DNA from: Microcystis wesenbergii NRERC-220
GTDB taxonomy: Bacteria > Cyanobacteriota > Cyanobacteriia > Cyanobacteriales > Microcystaceae
NCBI RefSeq assembly: GCF_032027425.1
Contig: NZ_JAVSJA010000001.1
Coordinates: 4,476,001 to 4,540,000 of the forward strand
Reading direction: 5' to 3'
DNA length: 64,000 bases
The number at the start of each line of letters is the position of its first letter. Position 1 is the first letter of the stretch. The translations under genes were made by a program, and so were the position numbers. Shown here piece by piece: positions 53,853 through 63,896 of this stretch. Under the pieces are notes generated by a model. That model worked only from the letters and a program-made list of their open reading frames with translations. It did no database searches and had not been told where the DNA came from.

Positions 53853-55027
53853 CAGAAGTGTTGAACGTTGAGAAAAGTCAGAAAAAAAATGCTATTATAG
53901 ATAGAATCTAGACAACTTATTCCCCTCACAATAGGGAGTTTGCCCTGATGACGAATTTTTCAAAACTCATAAAAGAGCTTCTCAAACCACTGCCTAAAAA
54001 TGACTACCCCGCTTTAGATACTTTTACATTTTTGTCCTGTTGGATTGGTTTTGCTTTAGATAAAAGCATCGTCAGTATGAGGGACTTATGCAGTAGAATG
54101 GTACTTCAAGGAATTAATGTAAATTTATCCACATTTTCTAAGGCAAGCAAAATTAGAGAAACAAGTCCATTTGAGAAAGTCATTGTCGAATTAAATAAGC
54201 GTTTAGTTGCCAAAAAAGGAATAGAGAATGCGCGAGCTTTATTTCCTATTGACTCAACAATAATTAGCTTAACCAGTAAATTACTATGGTCCCAGGGATG
54301 GCATCAAGTAAAACTATTCTCTGGTCTTAATAGTATCACAACAGAGGTGGTCGGAATACTCATCCATTTTGGTCAAGGTCATGACTCAAAAGAAGGAGGA
54401 AAAACGATAGAAGCAATTCCTGTAAATGGAGTTGGAGCAATGGATAGAGGATTTGCGTCTAATCAAAGAATCACCGAATTATTAGAGAGTAGTGACAAGC
54501 ATTTTGTCTTGAGAGTGAAAAATAATATTAGCCTAGAGATGCTCGAAAATGGCAAGTGTAAACTCGGAAAAGATAAAAGACAAATAGAAGTAAGAGTAGT
54601 CGCTTTTTGCGACCTAGAAAGTCAAACAGAATTTCGGCTGGCGACAGATTTACCTCTAGAAGGAGAAGGAGCAGTTAGTAATGAAGAAGTTGCCGAAATT
54701 TACATCCAAAGATGGCAAATAGAACTGCTGTGGAAATTTTTAAAAATGCATCTAAAGTTGGATAATCTAATCACTAAAAACGAGAACGGAATCCGCCTAC
54801 AGATCTATAGTTGCATTATCGCTTATCTGATTCTACAGCTAATAGATATTGAAGAAGGATTTGGGAAAAGCTTATTAGACAAACTGCGCTATTTACAGAG
54901 TTTCATGTGTCAACATATTAGCTATGTACACTGGTTCCGGAGGATTGTCTATTCAATTTAAAATTTGATGTTATAGGGGTATTATGCTTGTCAATGTAAA
55001 GTTTTATTACAGGATTCAACGTTTCTG
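53853..55027 (+). mobile_element. IS4-type insertion sequence (1175 bp)
   Basis: The ends are CAGAAGTGTTGAACG and CAGAAACGTTGAATCC read inwards (about 13 of 15 paired). A 9-bp target duplication GGTGTAAAT flanks it at 53844-53852 and 55028-55036. Deleting the element and one copy of the repeat restores the tnpB codons. Confidence 0.9.
53948..54961 (+). CDS. IS4-family DDE transposase
   Basis: A 337-residue transposase filling the 1175-bp element. The DDE residues are in ALFPIDSTIISLTS (Asp about 102), VGAMDRGFASNQRI (Asp about 168) and YIQRWQIELLWKFLKMHL (the Y-(2)-R-(3)-E-(6)-K signature, Glu about 256). The frame is uninterrupted, so the element could be active. It is not closely similar to the IS4 transposase at 669-2842. 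It sits in the same direction as the tnpB gene it disrupts. Confidence 0.9.
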   Translation: MTNFSKLIKELLKPLPKNDYPALDTFTFLSCWIGFALDKSIVSMRDLCSRMVLQGINVNLSTFSKASKIRETSPFEKVIVELNKRLVAKKGIENARALFPIDSTIISLTSKLLWSQGWHQVKLFSGLNSITTEVVGILIHFGQGHDSKEGGKTIEAIPVNGVGAMDRGFASNQRITELLESSDKHFVLRVKNNISLEMLENGKCKLGKDKRQIEVRVVAFCDLESQTEFRLATDLPLEGEGAVSNEEVAEIYIQRWQIELLWKFLKMHLKLDNLITKNENGIRLQIYSCIIAYLILQLIDIEEGFGKSLLDKLRYLQSFMCQHISYVHWFRRIVYSI

Positions 55028-55200
55028 GGTGTAAATAAGTATGATCTATCGGCTTATTGTCGAGTTTTAGCCCATGACTTTAAATTTGCTGGTCAATTAA
55101 ATTCTCAGGCAAGGCAAGCATCGGACGTTCGGCGATGCTCAGTCGAGCCGCTGAAAGGGCATGGTCTTCTATTTCCCGTTTCTTTGACAACTGTAAGAAG

Positions 55201-55251
55201 CGGAGCGCGGATGCGCCGTCGCACGGCGCAAGTCCCCGCACCAAGCAGAAG
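55201..55251. repeat. 51-bp palindromic insertion in tnpB copy 2
   Basis: Contains GCGCCGTCGCACGGCGC and is bounded by AGAAG at 55196-55200 and 55247-55251. It is 17 codons long and keeps the tnpB frame (CKK then VIGKKGYP). The uninterrupted reading matches the other tnpB copy. Confidence 0.8.
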
Positions 55252-55527
55252 GTAATCGGGAAAAAGGGGTATCCACGGTTTAAAAAGTTTTCCCGCTCGG
55301 TTGAATATAAAACAACGGGATGGAAACTTATTAATCCGAAAACTATTCACTTTAGCGACAAAAAGGAGATTGGAACACTTAAGCTAAAAGGGACTTGGGA
55401 CTTAGGATACTTTCAGCAGTCTGACATCAAGCGAGTTAGGCTTATTAAACGCGCTGACGGCTATTATTGTCAATTTGTTCTTTCTTGTGAAGTAAAAGAG
55501 GATGTTAAGCCATCAGGTAAGTGTATC

Positions 55528-56111
55528 GGACGCGCGGTTGATTTCCGCTTTCGCTTCCTGTTCTGCTTGTTGTGCGCGAAAAGCAGCTTCTTGTGCCTTT
55601 TGTTCCGCTACTTGTTTGGCTTCAATCGCCGCGTTAAACTCTTCAGAAAAACCAAAATTAACGAGAGATACATCATTGATAATTATCCCATAACGTCTCA
55701 GTCTTTCTGCGAGGGAAGTGTCAATTTCACGTTTGAGTTCTCCTCGCTCTTGCCAGATATTTTGTACGGGACGTTGTGCTGTTGCCGCTTTGACAATTTC
55801 CGATACTGCTGGATTTATAATACCGGAGACAATCACATTGATATCCCCAACTTGTTGATAAATCTGATTAACTTTGTCGGGGTCGATGTGCCAGTTAACG
55901 ATAATAGTTGTTTCCACATCTTGCCAATCTTTGGAAGCTCCTTTTGCTTTTACTTCGGTTGTTTGTACTCGAACATTGAGGTGCTTGATCTTGGTGACAA
56001 TCGGTATAACGGGATGAATTCCTTCATCGAGGATTTGTTTTTGCACTTTGCCAAAGTACATGACAACGCCGCGTTCGCCAGTATCAATAACGGCAAAAGG
56101 GCGCAGTATGG
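55528..56111 (-). pseudogene. SPFH/prohibitin-family protein fragment, truncated at both ends
   Basis: The frame reads TAPFAVIDTGERGVVMYFGK, then ILDEGIHPVIPIV, TTEVKAKGASKDWQDVETT and ends in the coiled coil EAAFRAQQAEQEAKAEINRA. A full prohibitin-like protein of about 280 residues has an N-terminal membrane helix before this and about 70 residues after it. Both are missing: the 5' side is cut by the dispersed repeat starting at 56112 and the 3' side by the junction with tnpB at 55528. SPFH proteins scaffold membrane microdomains; this remnant cannot be membrane-anchored. Confidence 0.8.
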
Positions 56112-56329
56112 TAAGTAGTCGTGCAAAATTAATTTCCTAGTCGAGACGGTCGTCAGGAGACGGTCGTCAGGAGACGGGAGACGGGAGACGGGAGACGGGA
56201 GACGGGAGACGGGAGACGGGAGACAGCTATTAGGGATCGGATTTGAGTTTTCAGTTCACTGTTTCCTCACACCAGAAGTCTGACGGAGTAGTGGCTTAGA
56301 TGTGTAATTAATTTTGCTTAGGTACTTAG
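56112..56329. repeat. Long dispersed repeat with GAGACGG minisatellite, copy B
   Basis: Matches 18011-18282 apart from the palindrome and the number of GGGAGAC units (about seven here). It begins exactly where the SPFH gene is lost. From 56330 to 56582 I see no gene. Confidence 0.85.
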
Positions 56330-56582
56330 TAAAAGCTAATATTAAAATTCCCCCCGCCATTAATGGTATTATATTGCGATTGTAATTCATGACAACTACT
56401 TAGATATTTGATCGGTTTTATCGTAGCACTGTTATTATAATCCTGTTTAAAAAGTATAGGAAAGTTGGGAGTGGGGAGAAACAATCAATAACTGAGTTTT
56501 TAAAGTTCGATTCGGAGTTAATAATACTATTAAAGGTATGAGGACTTTAACTAGGGGAGAGAAGGAAGGTGAGAGGAACCAT

Positions 56583-57806
56583 TCAAGATAAAGCTGCGAT
56601 CGCTTGTTCTAGGGCCAGGGAAATATGAGTCCAATGGGTTCCCCCCTGACAAAAAACGATATAGGGTTCCCGTAGGGGTCCATCGGCGGAGAATTCCGAG
56701 GTGCTACCATCGATAAACGTGCCACCGGCCATCACTACTTGGCTCTCATAGCCCGGCATTTGGGCAGGAATGGGGTCCAAGTAGGAACCGATGGGAGAAT
56801 AGGCTTGAATGGCTTTACAGAAGGCGATCAGCTTATCGGGGGAACCGAGTTTAATCGCTTGAATAATATCGCGTCGAGGCACAAAAGGAGCAGGATTGAC
56901 CGGATAACCCAACTTATCGCCCACATAGGCAATTAAATGACTGCCTTTCATCGCTTCTCCCACCATTTGCGGCGCTAGAAACAATCCCTGATAAAGAAGA
57001 CGATTTTGGTCAAAAGTTGCCCCTCCCTCCCTACCGATCCCCGGTGCTGTCAGACGGTAGCAGGCCATTTCTACTAATTCCGCTTTACCTGCTATGTATC
57101 CCCCGGCCGTGACGATTGTACCTCCGGGATTTTTGATTAGAGAACCGGCCATCAGATCTGCCCCCACGTCGGTGGGTTCTTGGGTGTTGATAAATTCTCC
57201 ATAGCAATTATCGACAAAACAGACCGTATTCGGGTTTTGTTGTTTAACTATACGGACAATTCTCTCGATTTCGTCAATAGACAAACTCGATCGCCAGGAA
57301 TAACCGCAGGATCTTTGAATATGTACTAAACGGGTTTGGGGTTTAACTGCTGTTTCTAAAGCCAACCAATCGATCGCACCGGTAGAATCTAGCTCTAATT
57401 GCCGATAAATAACGCCAAAATCCTTTAAAGAGCCTTGACCACTGCCCCTAATCCCGATTACTTCCTCTAGGGTATCGTAGGGCGCACCCGCTACCGCTAA
57501 CATCTCATCCCCCGGTCGAAGAACCCCATACAAGGCACAGGCGATCGCATGGGTTCCCGAAACAAATTGTACCCGCACCGCCGCCTTTTCGGCCCCCAGG
57601 GCTTGGGCGAACACTTGATCTAAAGTATCCCGTCCCAAGTCATCATGACCATAACCGCTAACACTAGCAAAATGATGCACCCCGACGCGGTTTGCACGGA
57701 AAGCAGCGAGGACTTGACGGAGATTTTCCTTGACCTGTGCGTCAATTTCCGAAAAGATGGGGAGTAAGGCCTTTTCTGCCCTGTGGAGTAGAGGGGGGAT
57801 ATCCAT
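56583..57806 (-). CDS. Methionine gamma-lyase family PLP enzyme (aluminium-resistance type)
   Basis: A 407-residue pyridoxal-phosphate enzyme of the gamma-lyase/cystathionine lyase fold. FVSGTHAIACALYGVLRPGDEM near residue 85 is the cofactor-binding entry, VCFVDNCYGEF near 198 carries the Asp, and DLMAGSLIKNPGGTIVTAGG near 219-238 holds the Schiff-base Lys. The subgroup was named after aluminium-resistance genes and its true substrate is unknown. The ATG at 57806 (MDIPPLLHRAEKALLPIF) is used. It is divergent from the desaturase gene. Confidence 0.88.
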   Translation of the reverse strand: MDIPPLLHRAEKALLPIFSEIDAQVKENLRQVLAAFRANRVGVHHFASVSGYGHDDLGRDTLDQVFAQALGAEKAAVRVQFVSGTHAIACALYGVLRPGDEMLAVAGAPYDTLEEVIGIRGSGQGSLKDFGVIYRQLELDSTGAIDWLALETAVKPQTRLVHIQRSCGYSWRSSLSIDEIERIVRIVKQQNPNTVCFVDNCYGEFINTQEPTDVGADLMAGSLIKNPGGTIVTAGGYIAGKAELVEMACYRLTAPGIGREGGATFDQNRLLYQGLFLAPQMVGEAMKGSHLIAYVGDKLGYPVNPAPFVPRRDIIQAIKLGSPDKLIAFCKAIQAYSPIGSYLDPIPAQMPGYESQVVMAGGTFIDGSTSEFSADGPLREPYIVFCQGGTHWTHISLALEQAIAALS

Positions 57807-57925
57807 CAAACAATAGACTGTGATATTTGTTACTATTCATTAAGCGTCAAAGTTCCCCCTGTGTCAAATCGAGACGGATAAGACAATGATGCTCTGTCTC
57901 CTGTTGTTTCCCTTTGGGTTATTCA

Positions 57926-58759
57926 ATGACTGTTGCGACTTCCGAAAAACTTCCCATCGACTGGGTGACTCTCATCTACATGGCTTTTATCCACTTAGTG
58001 GCTCTTTTAGCCTTCTTGCCCGGCAATTTTAGCTGGGGTGCTGTGGGAGTGACATTGATTCTTTATTGGATTACCGGGGGTTTAGGAATTACCCTCGGTT
58101 TTCATCGTTTGGTTTCCCATCGGAGTTTTAAGACTCCCAAATGGTTAGAATACTTTCTGGTTTTGTGCGGGACCCTCGCTTGTCAGGGGGGTGCGATCGC
58201 ATGGATAGGTTTACATCGTATTCATCATAAATATTCTGATACTGCTCCCGATCCCCACGATTCTAATAAAGGTTTCTGGTGGAGTCACATGGGTTGGATG
58301 CTGCACGAAATTCCTGCCGATGAAGAAATTGCCCGTTTTACCCAAGATATCGCCGACGATCCTTTCTATAAATTCTGTCAAAATTATTTTGTTCCTATCC
58401 AAATTGTTTTAGGCTTAATTCTCTATGCTATGGGTGGTTGGCCGTTTGTAATTTGGGGAATTTTTGTTCGCTTGGTCTTAGTTTTCCACTCCACTTGGTT
58501 TGTCAACAGCGCCACCCACAAATTTGGTTATGTTAGCCATGAATCCCACGATAATTCTAAAAATTGTTGGTGGGTTGCCCTCTTAACTTTCGGTGAAGGT
58601 TGGCACAATAATCACCATGCCTATCAGTATTCTGCCCGTCATGGCCTACAATGGTGGGAAGTTGACCTGACTTGGATGACCATTCGTCTGCTGCAAATTC
58701 TAGGATTAGCTACTAATATTAAGTTACCCCCCACCACGGCAACGGCGACAGAAAGTTAG
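57926..58759 (+). CDS. desC: Acyl-lipid delta-9 fatty acid desaturase
   Basis: Introduces the first double bond into stearoyl chains on membrane glycerolipids. The 277-residue di-iron membrane enzyme has the three histidine boxes GFHRLVSHRSF, GLHRIHHKYSD and GWHNNHHAYQYSARHGL, with the last box as in delta-9 enzymes. Four membrane segments precede and separate them. The ATG at 57926 (MTVATSEKLPIDWV) is preferred over the GTG four codons upstream. A terminator follows at 58793. It supports cold and light acclimation. Confidence 0.93.
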   Translation: MTVATSEKLPIDWVTLIYMAFIHLVALLAFLPGNFSWGAVGVTLILYWITGGLGITLGFHRLVSHRSFKTPKWLEYFLVLCGTLACQGGAIAWIGLHRIHHKYSDTAPDPHDSNKGFWWSHMGWMLHEIPADEEIARFTQDIADDPFYKFCQNYFVPIQIVLGLILYAMGGWPFVIWGIFVRLVLVFHSTWFVNSATHKFGYVSHESHDNSKNCWWVALLTFGEGWHNNHHAYQYSARHGLQWWEVDLTWMTIRLLQILGLATNIKLPPTTATATES

Positions 58760-58792
58760 TTTTATCCAGTTGTTAAATAGATTATAATCTAG

Positions 58793-58823
58793 CCGAACTT
58801 AAGTTTAAGTTCGGTTATTTTTT
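58793..58823 (+). terminator. Rho-independent terminator after desC
   Basis: CCGAACTTAA and TTAAGTTCGG form a 10-bp stem, followed by TTATTTTTT. The opposite-strand gene at 58805-59104 ends inside it. Confidence 0.85.
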
Positions 58824-59104
58824 CTCCGACTTAACCCAAATCTGACGGCTTTTCCCACAGCACAACTGAGGAATATAGGTACGGCGAATCCTCCCCCAAA
58901 AAACGAAATCATTGATAGGATAAACTTGATTATTTCCTCCTCTGCCGAACATTGACTGGGGAAAGCGCAACCCATCGGGCCAACAGCGAAGGATAACCAA
59001 GCAAAAACGAAAAAACACAGGGGAAATAAGAGGCAAAAAACCAGACCCCCCGCTAGACAGCCTAATCCATCGGCTTTTCTATGCGATTTCTTCTCTGTCA
59101 CCAT
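58805..59104 (-). CDS. Hypothetical small membrane protein
   Basis: A 99-residue protein with two hydrophobic segments (LAGGLVFCLLFPLCFFVFAWLSF in pieces, residues 17-40; and FILSMISFFGGGFAVPIFLS at about 61-80), a basic tail GLSRRKNNRT and Cys residues at 46, 52 and 81. I do not recognise a family. The stop codon lies within the desC terminator. It could be a chance frame, though the charge pattern suits a real inner-membrane protein. Confidence 0.45.
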   Translation of the reverse strand: MVTEKKSHRKADGLGCLAGGLVFCLLFPLCFFVFAWLSFAVGPMGCAFPSQCSAEEEIIKFILSMISFFGGGFAVPIFLSCAVGKAVRFGLSRRKNNRT

Positions 59105-59250
59105 CTCTATCGCCGACCTTTTCTAAGCGCTAGCACAAAAAAGTCAAAATAGCAACTTTTTTAACAAATATTTAATATTTACGCTGATGTGCCGGAAAGA
59201 CCCCAGAGAACGTATATTAAAAGCTAATCCCCAAATTATAGTAAGTTTCT

Positions 59251-60423
59251 ATGAAAAAAATCTCGATTTTAGGCTCTACTGGCTCGATCGGTACTCAAAC
59301 TCTCGATATTGTCACCGATCATCCCGATAAGTTTCAAGTGGTGGGATTAGCCACGGGTAATAATATTCAACTACTATCGGAGCAAATTCGGCAATTTCGC
59401 CCGCAAATCGTGGCGATTAATAACGAAAGTCAACTAGAAGACCTAAAAAGCCTAATTTCCGACCTTGACTATACCCCGATTATCCTAGCAGGAAAGGAAG
59501 GAGTAATCGAAGTGGCCCGTTATGGCGATTCCGAAAGCGTCGTCACGGGAATTGTCGGTTGTGCGGGATTGCTGCCCACGATTGCCGCTATTACTGCCGG
59601 TAAAGATATCGCCCTCGCTAATAAAGAAACCCTGATTGCTGGCGGTCCGGTGGTGCTGCCTTTAGTGGAAAAACACCGAGTTAAATTATTACCTGCCGAT
59701 TCGGAACATTCAGCTATTTTTCAATGTTTACAGGGAGTTCCCACTGGGGGATTAAAAAAGATTATTCTCACCGCTTCTGGGGGTGCTTTTCGCGATTTAC
59801 CGGTGGAAAAATTGCCGCAAGTAACCGTAGCTGATGCCCTGAAACATCCTAACTGGTCGATGGGCAGAAAAATTACCATCGATTCGGCTACTTTAATGAA
59901 TAAAGGTCTAGAAGTTATCGAAGCTCATTATTTATTTGGTGTAGATTATAATGCGATCGATATTGTTATTCATCCTCAAAGTATTATTCACTCTTTAATT
60001 GAGTTACAGGATACCTCGGTTTTAGCTCAATTAGGCTGGCCAGATATGCGTTTACCCCTGTTATATGCCTTGTCTTGGCCCGAAAGAATTTATACCGATT
60101 GGGAACCTTTAAATTTAGTTAAAGCCGGCAGTTTAACTTTCAAAGAACCCGATCATCAAAAATATCCCTGTATGGGATTAGCCTACGCAGCCGGCCGCGC
60201 GGGTGGGGCAATGCCGGCAGTATTAAACGCGGCCAATGAACAAGCGGTAGCATTATTTTTAGAAGAAAAGATTAGTTTCTTAGATATTCCCCGGGTGATC
60301 GAAAAAGTTTGCGATCGCTTTGTAATTCATAACAGTTCTACCCCTAGCCTAGATGACATTTTAGCCGCCGATAGTTGGGCGCGTCAAGAAGTATCTAACT
60401 GTCTGATTGCCAATCTGGTCTAG
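59251..60423 (+). CDS. dxr: 1-deoxy-D-xylulose 5-phosphate reductoisomerase
   Basis: Second step of the MEP isoprenoid pathway, feeding carotenoids, phytol and quinones. The 390-residue protein has the NADPH motif [16 protein letters not shown] at 6-21, [12 protein letters not shown] near 125, the metal/substrate block [17 protein letters not shown] near 149-165, and [21 protein letters not shown] in pieces near 206-226. Residues are complete. The ATG at 59251 is preceded by a 145-base gap. After it, 60424-61380 has only repeats. Confidence 0.97.
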   Translation: MKKISILGSTGSIGTQTLDIVTDHPDKFQVVGLATGNNIQLLSEQIRQFRPQIVAINNESQLEDLKSLISDLDYTPIILAGKEGVIEVARYGDSESVVTGIVGCAGLLPTIAAITAGKDIALANKETLIAGGPVVLPLVEKHRVKLLPADSEHSAIFQCLQGVPTGGLKKIILTASGGAFRDLPVEKLPQVTVADALKHPNWSMGRKITIDSATLMNKGLEVIEAHYLFGVDYNAIDIVIHPQSIIHSLIELQDTSVLAQLGWPDMRLPLLYALSWPERIYTDWEPLNLVKAGSLTFKEPDHQKYPCMGLAYAAGRAGGAMPAVLNAANEQAVALFLEEKISFLDIPRVIEKVCDRFVIHNSSTPSLDDILAADSWARQEVSNCLIANLV

Positions 60424-60793
60424 ATAGTCTAGATCCTGTAGGGATGTTAACTATAATGTCTCTAAAGGTCTAGGATAGAAAAATAACTAATTTCGGCTAT
60501 TTTTTCTATTTAACTAGATTTATGATGATCATGACAAGAGTTGATAACCTTCAATAAACCTCTTGGCTAATTAATTTTTTAGGTTTCAAAACCAGCAAAA
60601 ATAAGGATTAAATTGCCTAAAATCAGGTGCATCTTATGCCATTTTTCTAAAGTAATGGCAAAGATGGTTAATTACCCTCACCCCGAACCCCTCTCCCAGA
60701 AAGGGAGAGGGACACGAATAAAGAAAAATGGTATCACACTTACAGAAATACCGACAGTCAGCAATTATCTGTGACTCTTAAATGATTACAAAT

Positions 60794-61036
60794 GTGTCAG
60801 CAGCTGCGTGTAAGCATCTCACCGAAAAGCTAATGCGCTCCGGGGTTTGGGTAGGGTTGATTCATGAATCAACCCTACCTTGAATCAACCCTACCTTGAA
60901 TCAACCCTACCTTGAATCAACCCTACCTTGAATCAACCCTACCTTGAATCAACCCTACTATGAATCAACCCTACTATGAATCAACCCTAGGGGTTTGGGG
61001 GGTAGAACCCCCCAAAGGTTTGGATTGAGTGATAAA
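60794..61036. repeat. Dispersed non-coding repeat, copy B (inverted, expanded by a 16-bp array)
   Basis: The outer parts (GTCAGCAGCTGCGTGTAAGC at one side, GGGGGGTAGAACCCCCC at the other) are the reverse complement of 461-596. In the middle, 60850-60989, stands an array of about eight 16-bp units TTGAATCAACCCTACC, the same unit as at 6568-6641. The remaining gap (60424-60793 and 61037-61380) holds no gene I can support. Confidence 0.8.
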
Positions 61037-61380
61037 ATCGGAAATGACGCTCAATTTTAGCAGGGAGTTTCCCCTTAAAAATCCCAACTCAGTAGATTTA
61101 CAAAAATGAGATGCACCCATAAAATCTGTAAATATAGCGTTTCTGATTCACAAGAGGTACATTCCCGATCCTGAACAGCTTAATCAGCAAAGGTTTAAGT
61201 GTGCCGCACAGATGCGAGAACCGCTATAGACCATTTAATTGATTATTATTGATTCTTAATTCTCCTGACTACCGACTCCTAACAACAATTTTTTATTTTT
61301 ACCAGAGGTCTAATGACCCTGAAACTTTCTCAAAAATAAGATAAAATAAACAAGATAGCGATTATTACTTTTAATTTTCT

Positions 61381-62676
61381 ATGGTTACAACTTCTCTATC
61401 CCTCCCCGAAATCGCCAGAGAAACCCGTCAAGCGAGTCGTCAACTGGCCATCCTGACTAACGAAGAAAGGAATGAAGCTTTAGAGGCTATTGCTGAGGCT
61501 TTAACTGCCAATGCCGATAAGATACTAGAAGCTAATATGGCGGATGTTCAAACGGCCAAGGCGATGGAATTATCCCCAGCTTTATGTGCGCGATTAGAGT
61601 TAAGTTCCAGCAAATTAAAAGCCGCTATTGCCGGGGTGCGAGATGTGGTTAAATTAGCAGATCCTTTAGCTACGATGCAAATTAATCGGGAATTAGATCA
61701 AGGTTTAATTCTTCAGAGAATAACCTGTCCTTTAGGGGTTTTAGGTGTTATTTTTGAAGCTCGTCCCGATGCTTTAATTCAAATTACCAGTTTAGCGATT
61801 AAATCCGGTAATGGCGTTATTTTAAAAGGGGGGAAAGAGGCGCTCCGTTCTTGTCAAGCTTTAGTAACAATTATTCATCAGGCCTTGAGTCAAACTAAAG
61901 TTAATCCGGCGGCGGTACGATTATTAACAACACGAGAAGAAATTCAGGAACTATTAAAACTTGATCAATACATCGATTTAATAATTCCTAGAGGTTCTAA
62001 CGAATTTGTGCGTTATATCCAAAATAATACCCGCATTCCTGTCCTCGGTCATGCCGATGGGATCTGTCATCTCTACATCGACAAAGAAGCCGATTTAAGC
62101 AAAGCAATTAGGATTACCGTCGATGGTAAAACCCAATATCCTGCCGCTTGTAATGCCATTGAAACTTTATTGGTTCATCAAGACATCGCTAGACAATTTT
62201 TACCCGCAGTGGCCCAGGCATTAGAGGAAAAAAAGGTTAAATTATTAGGAGATGAAGCAACTCGTCAGATTATTAACGTGCCATCGGCCGCAGAACAGGA
62301 CTGGCAAACCGAATATAGTGATTTAATCCTGTCAATTAAAATTGTCGATAGTCTAGAATCGGCCATCGAACATATTAATTATTACGGTTCTCGACACACG
62401 GAAGCCATTGTCAGCGAAAATTTTAACACGGCCAAAACCTTTAGCGATCGAGTTGATGCCGCCGGAGTTTTTCATAATTGTTCCACGCGATTTGCCGATG
62501 GTTTCCGTTACGGTTTCGGGGCCGAAGTGGGTATCAGTACCCAAAAAATGCCTCCCCGCGGTCCGGTGGGATTAGAGGGATTAGTGACCTACAAATATCA
62601 ATTAGTGGGAGATGGTCATATTGTCGCCGATTATTCTGGGGAAAATGCCCAATCTTTCACTCATAAGGATTTATAG
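61381..62676 (+). CDS. proA: Gamma-glutamyl phosphate reductase
   Basis: Second enzyme of proline synthesis, reducing glutamyl phosphate with NADPH. The 431-residue aldehyde-dehydrogenase-fold protein has [19 protein letters not shown] in pieces near 120, [14 protein letters not shown] near 143, the catalytic Cys in [13 protein letters not shown] near 260, and the C-terminal signature [19 protein letters not shown]. Residues are intact. It stands about 15 bases upstream of ribE on the same strand, so they are probably co-transcribed. Confidence 0.97.
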   Translation: MVTTSLSLPEIARETRQASRQLAILTNEERNEALEAIAEALTANADKILEANMADVQTAKAMELSPALCARLELSSSKLKAAIAGVRDVVKLADPLATMQINRELDQGLILQRITCPLGVLGVIFEARPDALIQITSLAIKSGNGVILKGGKEALRSCQALVTIIHQALSQTKVNPAAVRLLTTREEIQELLKLDQYIDLIIPRGSNEFVRYIQNNTRIPVLGHADGICHLYIDKEADLSKAIRITVDGKTQYPAACNAIETLLVHQDIARQFLPAVAQALEEKKVKLLGDEATRQIINVPSAAEQDWQTEYSDLILSIKIVDSLESAIEHINYYGSRHTEAIVSENFNTAKTFSDRVDAAGVFHNCSTRFADGFRYGFGAEVGISTQKMPPRGPVGLEGLVTYKYQLVGDGHIVADYSGENAQSFTHKDL

Positions 62677-62691
62677 TCGAGAAAAAAGCCG

Positions 62692-63363
62692 ATGTTTACA
62701 GGATTAATTCAAGCCTTGGCAACGATTCGGGTCGTGGATACCGATAGACTCTATTTGTCTGTATCCTCTGATACAATTCTCCGAGATTTAATGATTGGTG
62801 ATAGTGTGGCTGTGGATGGGGTTTGTTTGACAGTCGAGGAAATTCTCCCAGAGGGTTTTCTGGCCACCGCTTCCTCGGAAACCCTACAGCGCACTACTTT
62901 AGGACGAAGAATTCACACGGAAACCAACGTTAACCTAGAAACCTCTTTGCGGGTGGGTAGTAAAATCGGCGGTCATTTTGTCACTGGCCATGTGGACGGT
63001 ATTGGTTGTTTAGTCGAATCGATAATCGTGGCTAATTCGTGGGAAATGACCTTTGCTGCTCCTAGTTCCCTAGAAGACCAGTGGAATAACTACATAGCTC
63101 GTTATATCGTCGGTAAGGGCAGTATAGCTGTTAATGGGATTAGTTTAACCGTGGCCGATTGTGATGCCTCCGGCAGCTGGTTTAAAGTGGCTGTCATCCC
63201 CCACACCTACGCCGAAACCAATCTTTCCCATTTAAAATTAGGCGATTGGGTGAATCTAGAAGGGGATATTTTAGGCAAATATGTGGAAAAATTGCTAGGA
63301 ATGCGCTCTTATCACGCTCCTAGCGAGATTAGCCTAGAATTTCTGACTGAACATGGTTATTAG
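62692..63363 (+). CDS. ribE: Riboflavin synthase alpha chain
   Basis: Dismutates two 6,7-dimethyl-8-ribityllumazine molecules to riboflavin. The 223-residue protein has two lumazine-binding repeats: MFTGLIQALATIRVV with DSVAVDGVCLTVEEI in the first, and GGHFVTGHVDGIG with GKGSIAVNGISLTVAD in the second, together with the C-terminal helix. The length is normal. It follows proA by 15 bases. The downstream gene is convergent. Confidence 0.95.
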   Translation: MFTGLIQALATIRVVDTDRLYLSVSSDTILRDLMIGDSVAVDGVCLTVEEILPEGFLATASSETLQRTTLGRRIHTETNVNLETSLRVGSKIGGHFVTGHVDGIGCLVESIIVANSWEMTFAAPSSLEDQWNNYIARYIVGKGSIAVNGISLTVADCDASGSWFKVAVIPHTYAETNLSHLKLGDWVNLEGDILGKYVEKLLGMRSYHAPSEISLEFLTEHGY

Positions 63364-63425
63364 TTTTCCAGAAAAAGCCTTTTCAACATATAAATTTATT
63401 GGCAATTTATCCATTAATTTTAGTT

Positions 63426-63896
63426 TTAAAATTGCCAACCTTCTCGCTCCATTAAACCCTGAACATTGGTACAATCGATAGAAAAGTGTTGACAGACGGT
63501 GGGGATTTTGGGAGCATTAGGCTTCAAGGCTTCTTCGGTAATTACGCAACCGTCTTTTATCTTAGCAGCAGCAATAATAAATGGGGCTGCCACTGGCTTT
63601 CCTTGTAATCTTGCTTTTTCACTCACTAAATCCTTAAAGTTACTTATAGAAAAAATTTCAGCAATAAATAAAGTTTCCTGAGCAGTGGGTGGTAAAAATA
63701 TTTGTTTATTGGAGTCTATCCAATCTAAAACAAATTGTTTATTATTGCCCTATTCTACTTCTTTAAGCACTTCGCGTACTGATTCTAGTTTACCTTCTGA
63801 CACAAGCAAATCGATTTTTTGCCAAACGGTAGGAAAACTTTTGGGAAAATAGTTTCCTAAAACCTTAAAACTACTTGTGTCAAAAATGTAAACCAT
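63426..63896 (-). pseudogene. DUF4411 PIN-like toxin gene with an internal TAG stop
   Basis: The frame begins MVYIFDTSSFKVLGNYFPKS at 63896 and reads in one phase to 63426, 157 codons, except for one TAG at 63750-63752 (codon 49, after EVLKEVE). Downstream the same phase continues FVLDWIDSNKQIFLPPTAQE and ends AAPFIIAAAKIKDGCVITEE and VQGLMEREGWQF, the DUF4411 pattern of a PIN-like toxin. No frameshift is needed, only the one stop. A gene without this stop would be a normal DUF4411 protein; as is, it is inactive unless readthrough occurs. Its ATG overlaps the stop of the upstream gene. Confidence 0.8.

Larger units (their letters stand above)
53618..55529 (+). pseudogene. tnpB: Second tnpB element, shredded by insertions and truncated
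   Basis: The left-end hairpin is GGTTCCCCGCCATGCCCGCG with GAGGGCGGC at 53618-53656. tnpB starts at 53724 (MFVLEFKVEAKLKQYQAIDD) and is interrupted after DNKGVN by an IS4-type element (53853-55027). It resumes KYDLSAYCRVLAHDFKFAGQ, meets a 26-bp frame-shifting palindrome near 55123-55148, then a 51-bp in-frame insertion at 55201-55251, and continues to VLSCEVKEDVKPSGKCIG. There, at about 55528, it is cut and joined to an SPFH gene on the other strand; RuvC-I onwards is missing. It is related to, but distinct from, the tnpB at 11444-12678. Confidence 0.8.

Noticed and set aside
55135-56118. A 327-residue plus-strand frame that fuses TnpB sequence with unknown protein
   Set aside because: Beyond about 55528 it reads the antisense of an SPFH gene; its start is inside a small palindromic insertion. 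It is a chimeric frame and not a real gene.
60850-60989. Regular repeats that could look like a CRISPR array
   Set aside because: The 16-bp units are directly adjacent with no unique spacers, the unit is too short, and no cas gene is present in the window.
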